From Campanula takesimana (Eukaryota; Streptophyta; Magnoliopsida; Asterales; Campanulaceae): DNA of 64,000 nt. Shown here one piece after another: positions 11,441 through 23,848 of this stretch. The notes below the pieces were generated by a model. That model worked only from the letters and a program-made list of their open reading frames with translations. It made no database searches and had not been told where the DNA came from. Location of the stretch: contig JAOWBW010000060.1 in NCBI GenBank assembly GCA_026119855.1, positions 1,240,001-1,304,000 on the forward strand, written 5' to 3'. Numbering within the stretch: position 1 is the first letter of the stretch; each line of letters starts with the position of its first letter. Both the position numbers and the translations under genes were made by a program.

Positions 11441-12346
11441 TGATGATGTAGAAGCTGTTGGAGTGATCGGTTCACGGACAAGCCTGTTGGATGAATCCCT
11501 GTAGATGCGGAGAGTACCAATCAGACCTATAATCGGAGAAGTAGCCCTTGTCAGTCTCGGTTCACACTTTCGATCCATGAAGAGGTTGAGAACACACAGT
11601 TGGGCACACGACTCGAACCACATAAGAAAAAAGACTCTTTTTTTTATAAGTCGGAGGGAATGGGTCCCTTTTGGGGTTTCTAAGAAGATAATGGAATCGT
11701 CACACTAGTATATAGACCATCTCGCGGTCCCATATACTCATCGGATTCCATCGCGTTTGTGAATCCTACATGTGTCGAGATTAAACTAAATTAATGTATT
11801 AAAGTATACATGCGGGGACGGATTTTTATTTTCGTCCAAAATAACCACTTTTGGGGACGGATTTTTTATTGCGTCCGTTTCAACAAGTTGGCATGTATGA
11901 TTTGAAAACATTAGTTTAGGAAATCTCGGTACATGGAAACCGACTTGGTCACGGAGTGTTAGACCCTAACTAGAATCGTGTGGTTTGTGCTCGGCTAAAG
12001 AGAGGCGTAAAGGTCACCCCCGGCATGTAGTCATGAACTACGCCACGGGCTGAGGTTTACCGCTTCGAAAGAGCCAAGGTCGAGTGGAGCTTGAAACTTT
12101 CTAGGACGGGCCTCGACGGGTTTGGGGTTGGACTTGTGCGACTCGATAGTGAGCAGTTAATAGGAATTATGTGCGCGTAGTGTGAGGTCCATCACGTGAC
12201 AAAAAAAAAAATTGTTTTTTTTTTTGAAAAGATAAAAAAAACACATAAGCACGTAAACTACAACTCCCGAATCACCCGTGTGACCGGTAAATAAAACACA
12301 AAATTAAACAGTCCAATGGTTCAATTCTGTTCTGATGCAGGCAACT
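11441..12346 (-). other. Leader of element 2 (proximal part)
   Basis: No coding sequence. 11640-12230 is the reverse complement of a diverged copy of the element 1 leader; for instance the shared block around the Tat words ACTAGTATATAGACC and CATGTGTCG lies near 11700-11780 here and 3540-3620 there. Confidence 0.6.
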
Positions 12347-12351
12347 GTGCC
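12347..12351 (+). other. Target site duplication, element 3 (left)
   Basis: GTGCC immediately before the 5' LTR, matched by GTGCC at 28577-28581 immediately after the 3' LTR. It shows that both ends are original and that element 3 jumped into element 2. Confidence 0.9.
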
Positions 12352-13854
12352 TGTAAGTACCCCAATCTGAAACCAACCTATCTTAGAGGTAGCCTTAGCA
12401 CCGTTTCAGGGATAAGCTAATAGGCCAGGACCTCCCTAGGATAAATTATAAATTCCAGGACTACTCTGGTATAAAATTGGAAAAATCCGGAAGCTCGCCA
12501 GGCTGAGCCGTACGGATGCTTTGGGGACTAGAGGGGCCTAGCTGTACGGCTGGTTTAGGCACCCTCAGTCCCTATAAATAGAACCCCTTGCTGATCATTT
12601 CAGGGGGGAGAAACACACATTAGAGAGGTCACTCTGCTGGAATTACCACAGAGTAAGAGTGAGAGTGATCACAAACCAAAAAAGGAGAGAATAAAGGAAG
12701 ATTGGCCTTAACCATCATAGGTAAAGCCACCTCCCCCCTCCTTTCTCTTCATCTTACTCCTATTTTCTTTCTTATATCTTGGTTATACATGTATTTATTC
12801 TTCATTCATGCAAAGACTTGTCCATTTCAAGCACCTTTTGTTTCTTGCAAGACTTGTCCATTATCAAGCACTATATATCTATCTATTACATTACTACCTT
12901 GTCCAAGCTATGAGAAGTTCAAAGGTGCCCTCCGTACCTTGTATGGAAGAGGTTCTAAACCTAGACACTCATAGACTTGTTGATTGTCATTTATATTCCT
13001 TATTCATTTAAATGTTATGCTTGTTTGGCCATGATAATCATGAGGGTGATGAAACCTTAGTGTTCATCATTTTCCTCTTTGGTTTAGCCTCAAAATCCCA
13101 CTTTTGGGTCATAAAGATTCAATATTTATGTGTTATTTTGACTCTTGGAAGGATTTTAAGTCATAAAATGTCATCTTGGTGATAAAGTTCCAATCTTTAT
13201 TCACCAAATGACCAACTTTGGTCCAAAGGGGACATTCATCAACTTTCTTGATTTTCTCCTATGATTGCTCATGATCATACCCAAATACTTGTTTTGGGGA
13301 ACCAAGTGATGATCATTTAGCATAGGAATGATGTTATAAAACTTGTAAAATGATTTCTTGCAAACTGGGATCACAAACAGTTTGTCCAGCTTCAGACAGA
13401 ATACCCTGTTTCTATTCTGAACTGGACTGTTCTTGAGCAAACTGTAAAACCCCATAATTGCCTCCTCCAGCCGTACGGCTACTTTAGGCAGGAGGGCAAA
13501 ATTGTCTGTTTTGCCCTCTGACCTTTATCTTATCACTCAAGGCCCCTTTTTCAGTCAAGTTTTCTCAAATAAAATCAACGACAGAATTTTTCCGCTAAAT
13601 ACACACACACACATATGCACATTTTAACTAACTTAGGGAGACTCGTCTTTGTCCGAGGCAACTTGAGAGGACGTAAAAACTCCTCCCAAGTTGTAACCTG
13701 ACCTCCGAACCTTTGAACTCAAACCTTTGTCATTTTGTTGGGTTTAAAATTAACAAAATGTGGCGACTCCGTTAAATTTGACCGGTTCCCGTGTTTGGCA
13801 TTTTGTCCTCGTGTGAACCTTGCTTTGTTTCGCCCCGAGGACGGGATCCTTACA
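12352..13854 (+). mobile_element. 5' LTR of element 3
   Basis: It starts TGTAAGTACC and ends GATCCTTACA. TATAAATA at 12573-12580 is preceded by palindromic words GAGCCGTACGGATGC (12505) and GCTGTACGGC (12541). A third, perfect GCCGTACGGC lies at 13470-13479 in the probable R/U5 part, with a CA dinucleotide run near 13600. Confidence 0.93.
12505..12550 (+). repeat. GCCGTACGGC-type palindromes before TATA, element 3 LTR
   Basis: Two near-copies of GCCGTACGGC lie 23-68 bp upstream of the TATA box at 12573. The 3' LTR has the pair at 27226 and 27261. Confidence 0.65.
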
Positions 13855-13855
13855 G

Positions 13856-13873
13856 TAGCGACTCCGCTGGGGA
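13856..13873 (+). other. Primer binding site of element 3
   Basis: TAGCGACTCCGCTGGGGA, one base after the LTR plus G. It differs from the expected TGG start by one G-to-A change at the position opposite the tRNA CCA end. Confidence 0.75.
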
Positions 13874-15601
13874 TTAGAGTGCTTTCGGACTTCTTTCTAG
13901 AAGGTTCGGGGGCATTCTTGTGTGGGTCAAACTCCCGTTCCCATTAGTTGACTTCTTGCATATTTGTGTGTGTTTGCTGTTTCTGTTTGAACTGTTTTGA
14001 GTACATACGTTCTGGAAACACAATAAACTGGGGCTTGATGATCAGAAGTTGGAGAAACTGAGAAAAATCTTCACCCTCTTGCTTTAGCCGTACGGCTACT
14101 TTGGGTAGGGGCCAGAATGTTGCCAATTAACAGTTTGGTACAGGGCTGCAACATTCTGGGTGCCCCCTCTGCTTCTACTTGTCCAGGTTCCAAATTTACA
14201 GTCTTACTTGTACACATTACCTTCATTCTTTTGGCCAAAACTTGGTTTTAAAAGGTAATAAAACTTGGTTATGCATGATCTTTTGTCAATAAAATGGTTT
14301 CCAAAACCTCATCGTGCATAACCCCTTTTGTAAGGGTTTTCTTGAGTCTCCTCGTTGTGCACAAATTGCTTTGTACAAAAGGGTTTCAATGTAAAATATT
14401 TCTTTTGCAAAAGTTTGATTCAAAATTCTTTGTTGTGCAACTTGGTACATGTACAAGTTTTGGTCTTTGTTTGCTTATATTCTTTGATTTGTTGTGTATA
14501 GATTGCTCAATTCATGCTTGTTCATACTTGTTCATATCTTGCTTATGCCATGCTCATGATATCGAAAAACGAATTGAAAATCTCTCTTTTTACTCAAAAA
14601 AGGAGCATAGAATGACTTCACACCACGCGCACTCGACCGTGCACGTTCCAAATACCCTTTAAACCCGGGGTGGATGCCACGATGCAGCTCGTTGGGCTCT
14701 CTTGTTCCCTTCGATGCGCGCATGGGTCCATCCCACCTTCCCTTCCGAACCGAGTCAACAACACTTGTCCGTGACACACAAATACCGTGACTATGGTTGG
14801 TTTTTGGTCTAGTTCACGTTACCACATCCTTGATACGTGCTCAAAAGCTAATTGTGGCCAAATTAATGCCCGAGATGCGACTCCTTGATGAAATGCAAGC
14901 ATGGCCTAGCCAGCCTCCAACTCGTGTGTTAGTGACGACCGCAATTAGCAAGGGCCATGTACTAAGGATAGGGTGACACTGTGTCGTTAAGCCCTAATGA
15001 ACGAGTTATTTTAATCATCCTTAAGCCCATGGTCAAGGATCGAGACGCCTCATTCAAAATGAGGTCATGACGGAATGTCGGCGCAGCCTTCAGTGTAGCC
15101 TTCGGGGAAAAGTCTCGATTCCGACTGGGGCATAACCATGATTGGGATGACCCGAATATTGGGAACCTTACGATGCACTAGACCCTAGGTTCACTTCTTT
15201 TGATCGGTGGAAGCCGCGTGCCCTATAGGACCCTCGCCCGGGATAGTCCGTCCTTGGGAGCGTGCATTACAGGTGCAAAACGAGGGGTCTATAGGCGTAG
15301 TGATGGCCTCCACTGATCCAGGATTTAGAATAGTTGCGAAAAAGAAGAGCGATCTTTTCCAACCAGTTAGGAATAAATCAGTTTTAAGTAAACGTGAACA
15401 TAATTAATCAATAATAATAAACTTTCATGTTGCATGAGCCTAAAGCCTGTCTGCCCCTAAACACCGACCCGAGTCCATACCTGAGTCTGAAATAAACCTC
15501 CTTCTCCGCAGCGCATAAAAAAATGGGTCAGAGTTCCGGGTCATCGCCTGATTATTGCCGAGTCGGACAGTTCATCGACAGCTTCATTGAGGTTTTTCCA
15601 A
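13874..15601 (+). other. Leader of element 3
   Basis: About 1.7 kb with no supported ORF. It contains one perfect GCCGTACGGC (14088-14097). The block from about 14600 (CACGCGCACTCGACCGTGCACG) to 15300 is GC-richer. Long gag leaders are usual in the Tat lineage. Confidence 0.6.
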
Positions 15602-15919
15602 ATGACTAGCCCGGCAGGAAGTAGTAGTGGGGGTGACAATGCCACAGATCCGAACGGTCTTAGCAGGGAAGAGTTGGTACAGGTTTTAGAGGCCGCCAGG
15701 GCCCGAGAAGAGAATGACAGAAAACGCCTCGAGGATATGCAGAACAGGGTTACGGAGATCATGAGACAGAAAGGGGTAGCCATTATGTTTGAAAATGACG
15801 GAGGCTTTGTGGAAATCACTGACGAAGAAGGAATTGAGAATGTGCCGCCTCAAGGGTACAGTCGGGTCCCGCCCCCTCAAACTTACCCAAATGTGGGGAC
15901 CTCACGTCCCGCATCCTAA
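15602..15919 (+). pseudogene. gag N-terminal segment, element 3
   Basis: ATG 15602 (MTSPAGSSSGGDN) opens about 105 codons to a TAA at 15917. The segment is hydrophilic, with a predicted coiled coil (REELVQVLEAARAREENDRK). Proline-rich spacer sequence continues in other frames to about 16250, so the stop is probably a frameshift product. I start at 15602 rather than 15587 because the following residues are typical of Tat gag starts. Confidence 0.65.
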
Positions 15920-16260
15920 ACCGCCACTCATCAAAATGTGCCCATCAATCTATATGACACGGTCCCAAACAGTCAAGCACCCTTGGCCCCAGCTACTGCC
16001 GGCTTGCCACCTCCGGCCCTGCCAACCATCTCTAGAGAAGTGCCTTACCCACTCTACTACCCGATGGCCCAAACATCCAAAACTACCCCACCATATATCC
16101 CAACAAGCAACCTGGCGCCAGGGTATGTCTACACCCACTAGCCACCTACAAATCCTCCTCCGATAGTTCCCTCCACCACTTCACCTCCCAACGCAGTGCC
16201 ATTGACAAGTCAAATCATGGGATCCGTTAACTCCAACCCCCATGTGGACCCTCAAGTGGG

Positions 16261-16828
16261 ATGGATAGTGAGAAGCTGAAACAAATGGAGGAAAGGTTCG
16301 AGGGAATAAACGAGAAGAAGTTCACCTCGGGAGTCACGGACCCCGATAAGGTCGTCCCCCTCCCTTATCGGTTCAAAATGCCGGAAATTGACAGATTTGA
16401 CGGGACCTCCTGTCCCCAGACTCACATCAACGCCTACACCTTGGCAATGAGGGCGAAGGGTTGCACCGTGCAGCAAATGGCTGATCACTTTCAGTTGTCC
16501 TTAAAGGGGAAATGCACTCAAATGGTTCTTCAACTTAAAGGATGAGTCTCGAACCACATGGGACCGGATTAAGGAAGCATTCCTCACCAAGTACCGTTCT
16601 AACTTAGAGTGGGAAACCAATCGCACCGATTTGCAAAGCACACTGCAAAAGACCGAAGAGCCGATCAGTGAGTTTTACAAAAGATGGAACTACAAATTGG
16701 GAGAAATTTCCAATCCTCCCACCGAGGATGAACAGTTGGATATATTTCAGTCATGCTTGAAACCCCAACTGCGAGCTTTGATCAGCCATCACTTCTACCC
16801 CAATCTCCGAGCCATGGTAACCGCATGA
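16261..16828 (+). pseudogene. gag capsid-like region, element 3 (frameshifted)
   Basis: 16261-16545 encodes a retrotransposon capsid-type segment (PYRFKMPEIDRFDGTSCPQTH) before a stop at 16543. The remainder (LQKTEEPISEFYKRWNYKLG) continues in the next frame to a stop at 16826. The two halves match the usual order of the retrotransposon gag domain, so a small indel near 16510-16545 separates them. A second shift near 16810-16830 leads into the next ORF. Confidence 0.75.
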
Positions 16829-19608
16829 TCCAATTTGAGAAGGCTCTCAATGAACAGTCTCCGGCCCAAAATAGCGGAAACTCCTATAGGTACCGCCCTC
16901 CGACCACCGGTAAATGGAAAGAAACCCTGGGAACGGTTAACAGCATCCAAGAAGGAAGCTCAAGGCAAGCCTCTCAAAAGGGTGGGACTGCAGAAAGGCG
17001 TCAGTATATAAGGTTTGAGGATTTCAGAATGCCTATAAGTAAGGTGTTCGAAGGGTTAGTCAAGCAAGGCCTTGTAAAACCTTTGGTCAACTATCAGCCG
17101 AGGAATCCCGAGAAACCCTTTGACCAAAACAAAAGATGCGCCTTCCACAATTATCATGGCCACAATACCGATGATTGCTCCATAATAAAACGCATTATCC
17201 TCGACCTCATCGACAAAGGAAAACTTGAACACCCCCGTGGCCCAAGCGTGATTAATAACCCTTTCCCCAACAACCAAGGCATTAATATGATTGAGTTCGA
17301 GGAACCTACACCTGTGAACCTTTTGGAATTCAATGTCCCAATGGCTCAGATTGGGGAAGAATGGAAGGAAGCCTTATGGGCATGTGTGCAAGAGGGAGAT
17401 ATGAGATGCCCATCCGACTTTATGATCGCCAATGTGATGAGTGCAAGGGTACCCCACCAAAATGCCGATGAATTGGTCGTAATAACACTCACCGAACATG
17501 ATTTAACGTTTGAACAATGTATAGAGGAGATGGAAAAGTCCATTAAGAGTACGTTGGACAGCGAAAGCCAAGGCTCGAATGGGGATGGCCTTTCCCATGA
17601 TGATTGCTTCCATATCATTGAGGCATGTAATTCATCTACGGGAAAGAGGACAATTAAACGAAACGGGTCCGAGGTAGCAAATGTCCCAGAAACGATTGAT
17701 TATCTCACCCAAATGAAAGAAGCCGTTCGTTCTCTACCTCACAAGGAGCTCCGGGTCCTATGTGAAAGTGATGATGATGAAGTATCCTCAAATATGGCTC
17801 CTTGTGTTTTCTCCCCGAAATTGGAAAAAGAGGAATTTCCAGCCTTGGATGATTTCTTAGCTTTGCCACCACTATCTCCGCCACCGCCGCTGTTTGACGG
17901 ATCAGCGGTCCCAGATAATTATTGTTGCATGCTCACCCTGGAAAAGCTCCGTGAAACTGTGGGAGCCGGGAAGAGCCAGAACCACCACCCTATCTCCCTA
18001 GGGAAAATTTGTGGGTCAACATCCACCCCAAAACGAATGGTCACGGTAAATGAGTTAAAGAGGGAGGCATGGCCGTACGGTACCCACAACCCTCCGCCTA
18101 TCAGAGATGAGATGATAAAAGTCGATGACCCCTTGGAAGTGAGTGTATTAACTCGATCAGGGCAAGTGCACACGGAGAACCCTAAAAAACCTCCACCACC
18201 GGAACACCGAGCACCTCCCCTTCTTGTTGACGAGGCAAAACCCCTAGGTTCCGGAGAAGAGGATCCCATCTTAGCCCAACTTAAGAGGACACAAGCTAAC
18301 ATATCTTTGTGGTCCCTCCTTACTTCCTCCTACCCTCATAAGCTCAAGTTGGAGGAATGCTTGGCCCACACTATGGTACCCACCACAGCTACCCCCGAGG
18401 AGGCCGTACAAATGATCGGAAGTGTTCAGTATGGAAATATCATCACATTCACAGATTTGGATTTGCCGAAGTTTGGGGCTAGCCATAACGAGGCCCTTTA
18501 CATCACGGTACAATTGGACGATCGCCGCCTCCCTCGGGTTCTGGTCGATAACGGCTCCGCCATGAATGTCCTCCCCGCCAAGATGATGGACCTACTTGGC
18601 CTTGAGACCACCGACCTAAAGCCTTCCGTGATCACTGTCAAGGCTTATGATTCCACGGCCCGCTCAGTCTTAGGGGTGGCCACTTTGAACCTTTGGTTTG
18701 GGAAACAAATGATGCCGACTGACTTCCAAGTGCTCGACATCCCCATATCCTTCACTGCCTTATTGGGAGACCCGTGGCTCCACAAAGTCAACGGGGTCGC
18801 CTCCACTCTCCATCAATGTGTGAAATACGTGCAAGGGGGTAACTTGACAACTATTTATGGGGACAGTGTGACCATAGAAGGAACCAACACCAATGGGATT
18901 CCTGTGTTAGAAATTAAGCATGAGGGAAGCGGCATGGCTTTGACTGGCTTCACAGAAGTACCACCCAAAACCCACATTTGTTGTGTAGATCTCACACTCA
19001 CCAAGGATAAGATTCCTCCTGCGATGAGAATGATGCGCCTGATGCGCTACCTCCCGGGGCTCGGACTAGGAAGAAAGCTCCAAGGGACTCACAAGATTGT
19101 TGAGATCAAAGAGCAAAACATGCTTCATGGCTTGGGATACAAACCCACCCCCGGAGACCTCAGGATGGATAAGGAAGTGGCTCGGAAGAAAAGCCAATCC
19201 AGGGCTCAAGGGACTCCGTTTAAAACCCCCAACCTTCGTCCTTATACCTTTGATATGAGCCATTACTTTGTGAAGGGGGGAGTTCAAGTCGAACCCCCAG
19301 AGCCAAGAGAGCCAATGATGACCAATTGGGATAAGTTGCAAGAGGATCTCAAAAGGTTCCGAAGGGTGGTGGCAAACCCCGTGTGGAGGGCATTTCTGGA
19401 TACGCCCAAAATAAAATATCCTACTGATACTACTATCAGCCACGAATACACCTTCAAGGGGGTGCCCGAAATGGTAAAAGAGTTTGAAACCTTGTCTGTG
19501 ACGGGAGCTAGCAAGGAAAGGGGATCCGTCTGGGGACAAAATGGCGAATACAAGTTTGAGGAGGAAGTTCCTAAGGGCGCCGCCAAGGATGCTATGAGCA
19601 ATGAGTGA
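16829..19608 (+). CDS. gag C-terminus and aspartic protease, element 3
   Basis: A 951-codon open frame (first ATG 16753, probably used only as a continuation of gag). Near 17137-17178 it has a CHHC zinc knuckle (CAFHNYHGHNTDDC). After a long acidic linker with a proline run, the protease core is at about 18470-18850: VLVDNGSAMNVLP with the catalytic Asp codon at 18547-18549 (DNGS instead of the usual DSG/DTG, common in this lineage), then a flap region and ALLGDPWLH. A Tat-type linker follows to a stop at 19606-19608. The open frame is unusually well kept compared with the rest of gag-pol. Confidence 0.82.
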
Positions 19609-20410
19609 ATGGTGTGGTAATGCAAAGAATGTTCGGAGAAGACATGGTTGTGCCTGACCTAATTGACTCCGAAAAGGAAATGATTGCCGTGATTGAAGAT
19701 AGACCGCTTGCAACCTTTGACCCACACACTCTTGCAAAGCCAACGGACATGCCTCTGAAAAATTGGGTAACCTTCTCTGGACCGGTGGCGAGCAAAGAAG
19801 AAATGACCGCAAACTTGGACTGGTCCCTCGTCCCCTAGAGTCAAACGTCATAGGGTCCAATGTAGTTGAGTCTCCCCAATCTCTTGTCTTTGAATTCGAG
19901 TCTGTCTCCTCCGAGGGCCTCACGCCCGAGGATTATGAACTTGTAGCCAACGTTGTATTCCCGTTTGCATTGAATGAAATGATAGATCTTTCCGAGTATC
20001 CCCTCATTGCCAACTTATTAGATGATAAATTAACTAATAATCTGAAAATGGTTAATAATGAATCACCTAATAATGCAGACGCACTAAACAATCCAAACAT
20101 TAAACAATCATCAAAGCAGGTTGTTGATCAAGAGGAAAACCGTGCCCAAGCTGCCGAAGAGGTTTTGACTAAGGTGAATTTGGGAACCGAAAATGAGCCA
20201 AAGGAGACACAGATTGGGGAATACTTCAAAGGGGCCGAAAGGGAAGCTTTGGTTGAGCTACTCAAAGAGTATGTAGATTTGTTTGCGTGGTCTTATAAGG
20301 ATATGCCAGGGTTGGATGCTTCGATCGTGGAACACAGGATCCCCGTAGACCCCGAGGTGAAACCCGTTAAGCAAAAGCTTCGGCGAATCAAACCAGAATG
20401 GTCCCTGTAG
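19605..20410 (+). pseudogene. Protease-RT linker region of pol, element 3
   Basis: Two overlapping frames (19605-19838 and 19763-20410) cover an acidic, low-complexity linker. Near its end is the conserved lead-in to reverse transcriptase (LFAWSYKDMPGLD). A TAG at 20408-20410 interrupts the frame at the start of RT, and the codons after it continue RT in the same frame, so this is a single nonsense change rather than a boundary. Confidence 0.72.
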
Positions 20411-21240
20411 GTCAAAGAAGAGATTGAAAAGTGGCTTCAGGTCGGCTTTATAAGAGTGATAGAATACCCCTCATGGCTCTCCAACATAGTAACGGTCACA
20501 AAGGCCAACGGAAAGGTTCGATGCTGCGTCGACTTCAGGGATCTCAACAAAGTGAGTCCCAAAGATGACTTTCCCCTCCCAAGCATCGACATGCTTGTGG
20601 ATACAACCTCTAGGTTTGAGGTTAAGTCTTTTGTGGATGGCTTCGCTGGGTATAACCAGATTAAGATGGCAGAGGAGGACCAGGAAAAAACTGCCTTCAC
20701 CACCCCATGGGGAACCTTTTGCTATACCGTGATGCCTTTCGGGTTGCGAAACGCTGGGGCTACCTACCAAAGAGCTGCGACCGCACTCTTCCACGACATG
20801 ATCCATAAGGAAATAGAAGTGTATGTCGATGACATGATCGTGCATTCTAAGGGTTCTGACGGGCAACATTTGATAGACTTGAGAAAGTTCTTTGACAGGC
20901 TTAGGAAGCACTCCATGAGACTTAATCCGGCCAAGTGCACTTTTGGGGTTTCTCGTGGCAAGGTTTTGGGATACATGGTCACCGAACGGGGCATCGAAAT
21001 TGATCCTCAAAAGGTTAAGGCAATTGTAGAAATGAGGCCGCCTCGCACCCAAACAGAGGTAAAAGCCTTCATGGGAAAGTTGCAATACATCAGCCGCTTC
21101 ATAAACCAACTCACTCCCATTTGTGAGCCCATCTTCAAACTGCTAAGAAAGAATGCCGAGGTCAAATGGAACGGGGAGTGCCAAAAAGCCTTCGACAAGA
21201 TTAAGCCTACCTCATCCAACCGCCAATCCTATGCCCTCCG
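20411..21240 (+). pseudogene. Reverse transcriptase, element 3
   Basis: Ty3/gypsy RT with the early motif YPSWLSNIVTVTKANGK, the VDFRDLNK block, DGFAGYNQI, the TPWGTFCY/MPFGLRNAGATYQR block and the catalytic YVDD at 20822-20833 (EVYVDDMIVHSK). It would copy the element's RNA in the virus-like particle. A base is missing near 21205, so the frame changes before RNase H. The stop at 20408 and this shift prevent a continuous polyprotein. Confidence 0.9.
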
Positions 21241-22375
21241 CACAAGGACAAGCCACTCTTGCTTTACCTAACGGTGACTGATGCGTCGATAGGAGCAATG
21301 TTGGCCCAAGAGAAGAAAGATTCAAAGGTGGAAAAAGCCATCTACTTTGTGAGCCGTAAGCTACAAGGAAGCGAGCTCAACTACTCCCCAATTGAGAAGA
21401 CTTGCGCAGGATTGGTATGGGTCGTGAGAAAGTTAAAACATTACATGCAGGCTCATCCGATACAACTTATTTCCAAAATAGACCCCATCAAGTGCTTATT
21501 GGAAAAGCCATCTTTGTCTATGAGGCTTGCCAAATGGTCCTTCTTCTTAGCCGAATACGATATCAGTTATGTGTCGAGAAAGGCAGTCAAAGGAAGGGTT
21601 TTGGCAGAACACTTGGCAGATTTCCCTAGTAATGAAGAAAGGGGGCCCGAACCAAAATTCCCAGATGAAGGAATCTTTACCCTCGAGGGAGGAAATAGGT
21701 GGCAATTGTTCTTCGACGGAGCTGCCAATAAAAGAGGAAACGGTGTAGGATTGCTATTGGTGAATCCAAAAGACGAGCACACCCCCATCGCCATCAAATT
21801 GAACTTTGATGTCACCAACAATGCCGCAAAATATGAGGCATGCACAGCCGGTTTGGAGGCAGCTCTGGAAAGGAATGTTAAGGAGCTGGAAGTATACGGC
21901 GATTCGTCCTTGATTATCAACCAAGTCTCGAACAAATGGAAAACACTGGATCCCGGTTTGCGAAAATATCATGCCTATATGGAAGAGCTCATAGCACAAT
22001 TCCAAGAAGTCAGCTTCCATTACCTGCCGAGGGACCGGAACCGTTTCCCCGACGCCCTAGCAACTTTGGCTTCATTGGTAGAAATCCCCAAGGGAAAATT
22101 GATAAAACCATTCCGGGTCGGGAGAAAGGAAAGCCGCTACTGCTTCGAAATCGGAGCAATCCTGGAAGAGGTAAAGGAGCCATGGTATAACCAGATTTAC
22201 CAATTCCTCAAAGAAGGAGAAGCTTCCTTCATGAATGAAAAGGGAGAGTATTTGCACGGGATCAAAGCCAAAGGTATGACGGCACTCAAGCAGTTGGCAT
22301 CCAACTACGTCATCCTGGGGGACATCCTATACAAAAAACGCCATCAGGGCCTCCTCCTTAGATGCATAAGTGGGG
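21210..22375 (+). pseudogene. RNase H plus second (archaeal-like) RNase H, element 3
   Basis: First RNase H: TVTDASIGAML, FVSRKLQGSELNYSPIEK and the LAEYDISYV lead-out. A second RNase H follows at about 21690-22060: LFFDGAANKRGNGVG, the TNNAAKYEA helix and YGDSSLIINQV, i.e. the D...E...D pattern of the extra archaeal-like domain known from Tat elements. The frame changes again near 22370, where the integrase begins in another frame. Dual RNase H is the firmest lineage marker in the window. Confidence 0.88.
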
Positions 22376-23453
22376 AAGGGCAAAAGAACTCATGCAAGAA
22401 GTTCATGGTGGAGTGTGTGGTGCTCATATGAACGCAAGGGCATTAATGCAAACCATTCTGCGGATGGGTTACTTCTGGATCTCAATGGAAATAGATTGCA
22501 TGCAATTCGTAAGGAGGTGTGATAAATGTCAGCGTTTCTCCAACCTCAACCACCTACCGCCTCATCATCTCTACTGCATGACTACACCATGGCCCTTCTC
22601 AATATGGGGCATAGATGTTATCGGGAAAATCTCCCCGTCTGGTAGTAATGGTCACGAGTTTGTTTTGGTAGCCGTGGATTACTTCACAAAGTGGGTAGAG
22701 GCTAAGTCATACCGGGTCCTCACCTCCAAGAAGGTGGCGGGATTTATCAAAGAGAATATCATGTGCCGGTACGGAGTCCCGAATGAGGTCATTACCGACA
22801 ATGGCTCGCACTTCGAGGGTGAATGCGATCGATTATTGGGAGAATTCCGAGTTACTCGTCACAAGTCCTCCCCATACGGACCCCAGACCAATGGCGCGGT
22901 AGAAGCCGCCAATAAAATGCTTGAGAGGATCATTAGAAAGATGGCAACATGGGGAAGAGATTGGCCCGAAAAGCTACACCTAGCTTTGTGGGGCTACCGA
23001 ACTTCGGTCAGAACAGCCACCGGAGAAACTCCTTTTGCTTTGACTTACGGTATGGAAGCCATGCTCCCTACAGAATTGGAAGTACCGTCACTAAGAATTT
23101 TGTTGGAAAATAAGATCGACGAGGTCGATTGGCTTCGAAGCCAACATGATGAGCTGGCCTTGTTGGACGAACGTCGCCTGAGGGCCATGGAACACATCCG
23201 TGCCTACTAAGGAAGAATGGCGCGAGCTTTTGATAAGAAGGTAAAGCCCCGAGAGATTCGGGCAGGAGATTTAGTCCTTAAGGAAAAACCCCCGGGGAGG
23301 TCTAATCCCGATGGAAAATGGGAACCCGTGTGGATTGGTCCCTTTGTGGTGCAAGAAGTCTTTTCAGGGGGCGCAATGAGGCTCGCAGACTTGGACGGCA
23401 ACCCCTTTATGCACCCAGTCAATGGTGATAAGCTTCGTCGTTACTTTGTTTAA
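22362..23453 (+). pseudogene. Integrase, element 3
   Basis: HHCC zinc finger (EVHGGVCGAH ... CDKCQRF), then the catalytic core with all three acidic residues: D at 22614-22616 (WGIDVIG), D at 22797-22799 (VITDNGSHF) and E at 22902-22904 (NGAVEAANK). A TAA at 23208-23210 interrupts the frame (AY*GRMARAF); the C-terminal part (AGDLVLKEKPPG ... GPFVVQEV) continues in the same frame to the true stop at 23451-23453. No chromodomain is visible, as expected for Tat. Confidence 0.9.
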
Positions 23454-23488
23454 AAAAAAAAAAGGGGGTGCTAAAAGAATATACCCAC

Positions 23489-23519
23489 CTAGATTGAAAA
23501 ACCCATTAGGGCGGTCTAG
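23489..23519 (+). repeat. Hairpin-A motif, copy 3
   Basis: CTAGA (23489-23493) pairs with TCTAG (23515-23519), inner CCC/GGG (23502-23504, 23509-23511). It lies 36 bp after the pol stop. Confidence 0.7.
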
Positions 23520-23562
23520 AGAAAAAACAGGGTCGCATCCTAAAATTTGTGGAAGAAATGAA

Positions 23563-23634
23563 CTACGATGACCTGAGCCCCTTAGATTTTCATTTGTAAA
23601 AGGGGAACGTAGGCAGCCAATCTTTGGTCCGGTC
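23563..23634 (+). repeat. Hairpin-B motif, copy 4
   Basis: CTACG (23563-23567) faces CGTAG (23608-23612). The inner stem CCCCT/AGGGG differs in sequence from other copies but still pairs. GACCTGAGCC and the tail GGTCCGGTC are conserved. It follows hairpin A by 44 bp. Confidence 0.7.
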
Positions 23635-23848
23635 TAAAAAATAAATAAAAATCAAATTTGGATTTGAGCAAGAGCTCCATGAGAATGCAAATTGGCTTCA
23701 TAAGTAACCATTTTCATTACAGTTAAAACACTTCTTTGATGAGTTCAAGCACGGTCTACTCTCGACCCAACTAACATGCTTAAGACATAATTAAAACACC
23801 TATGATAAACTAATGTGTCTGCAATGGCAATGGGTGGATACATGGAAA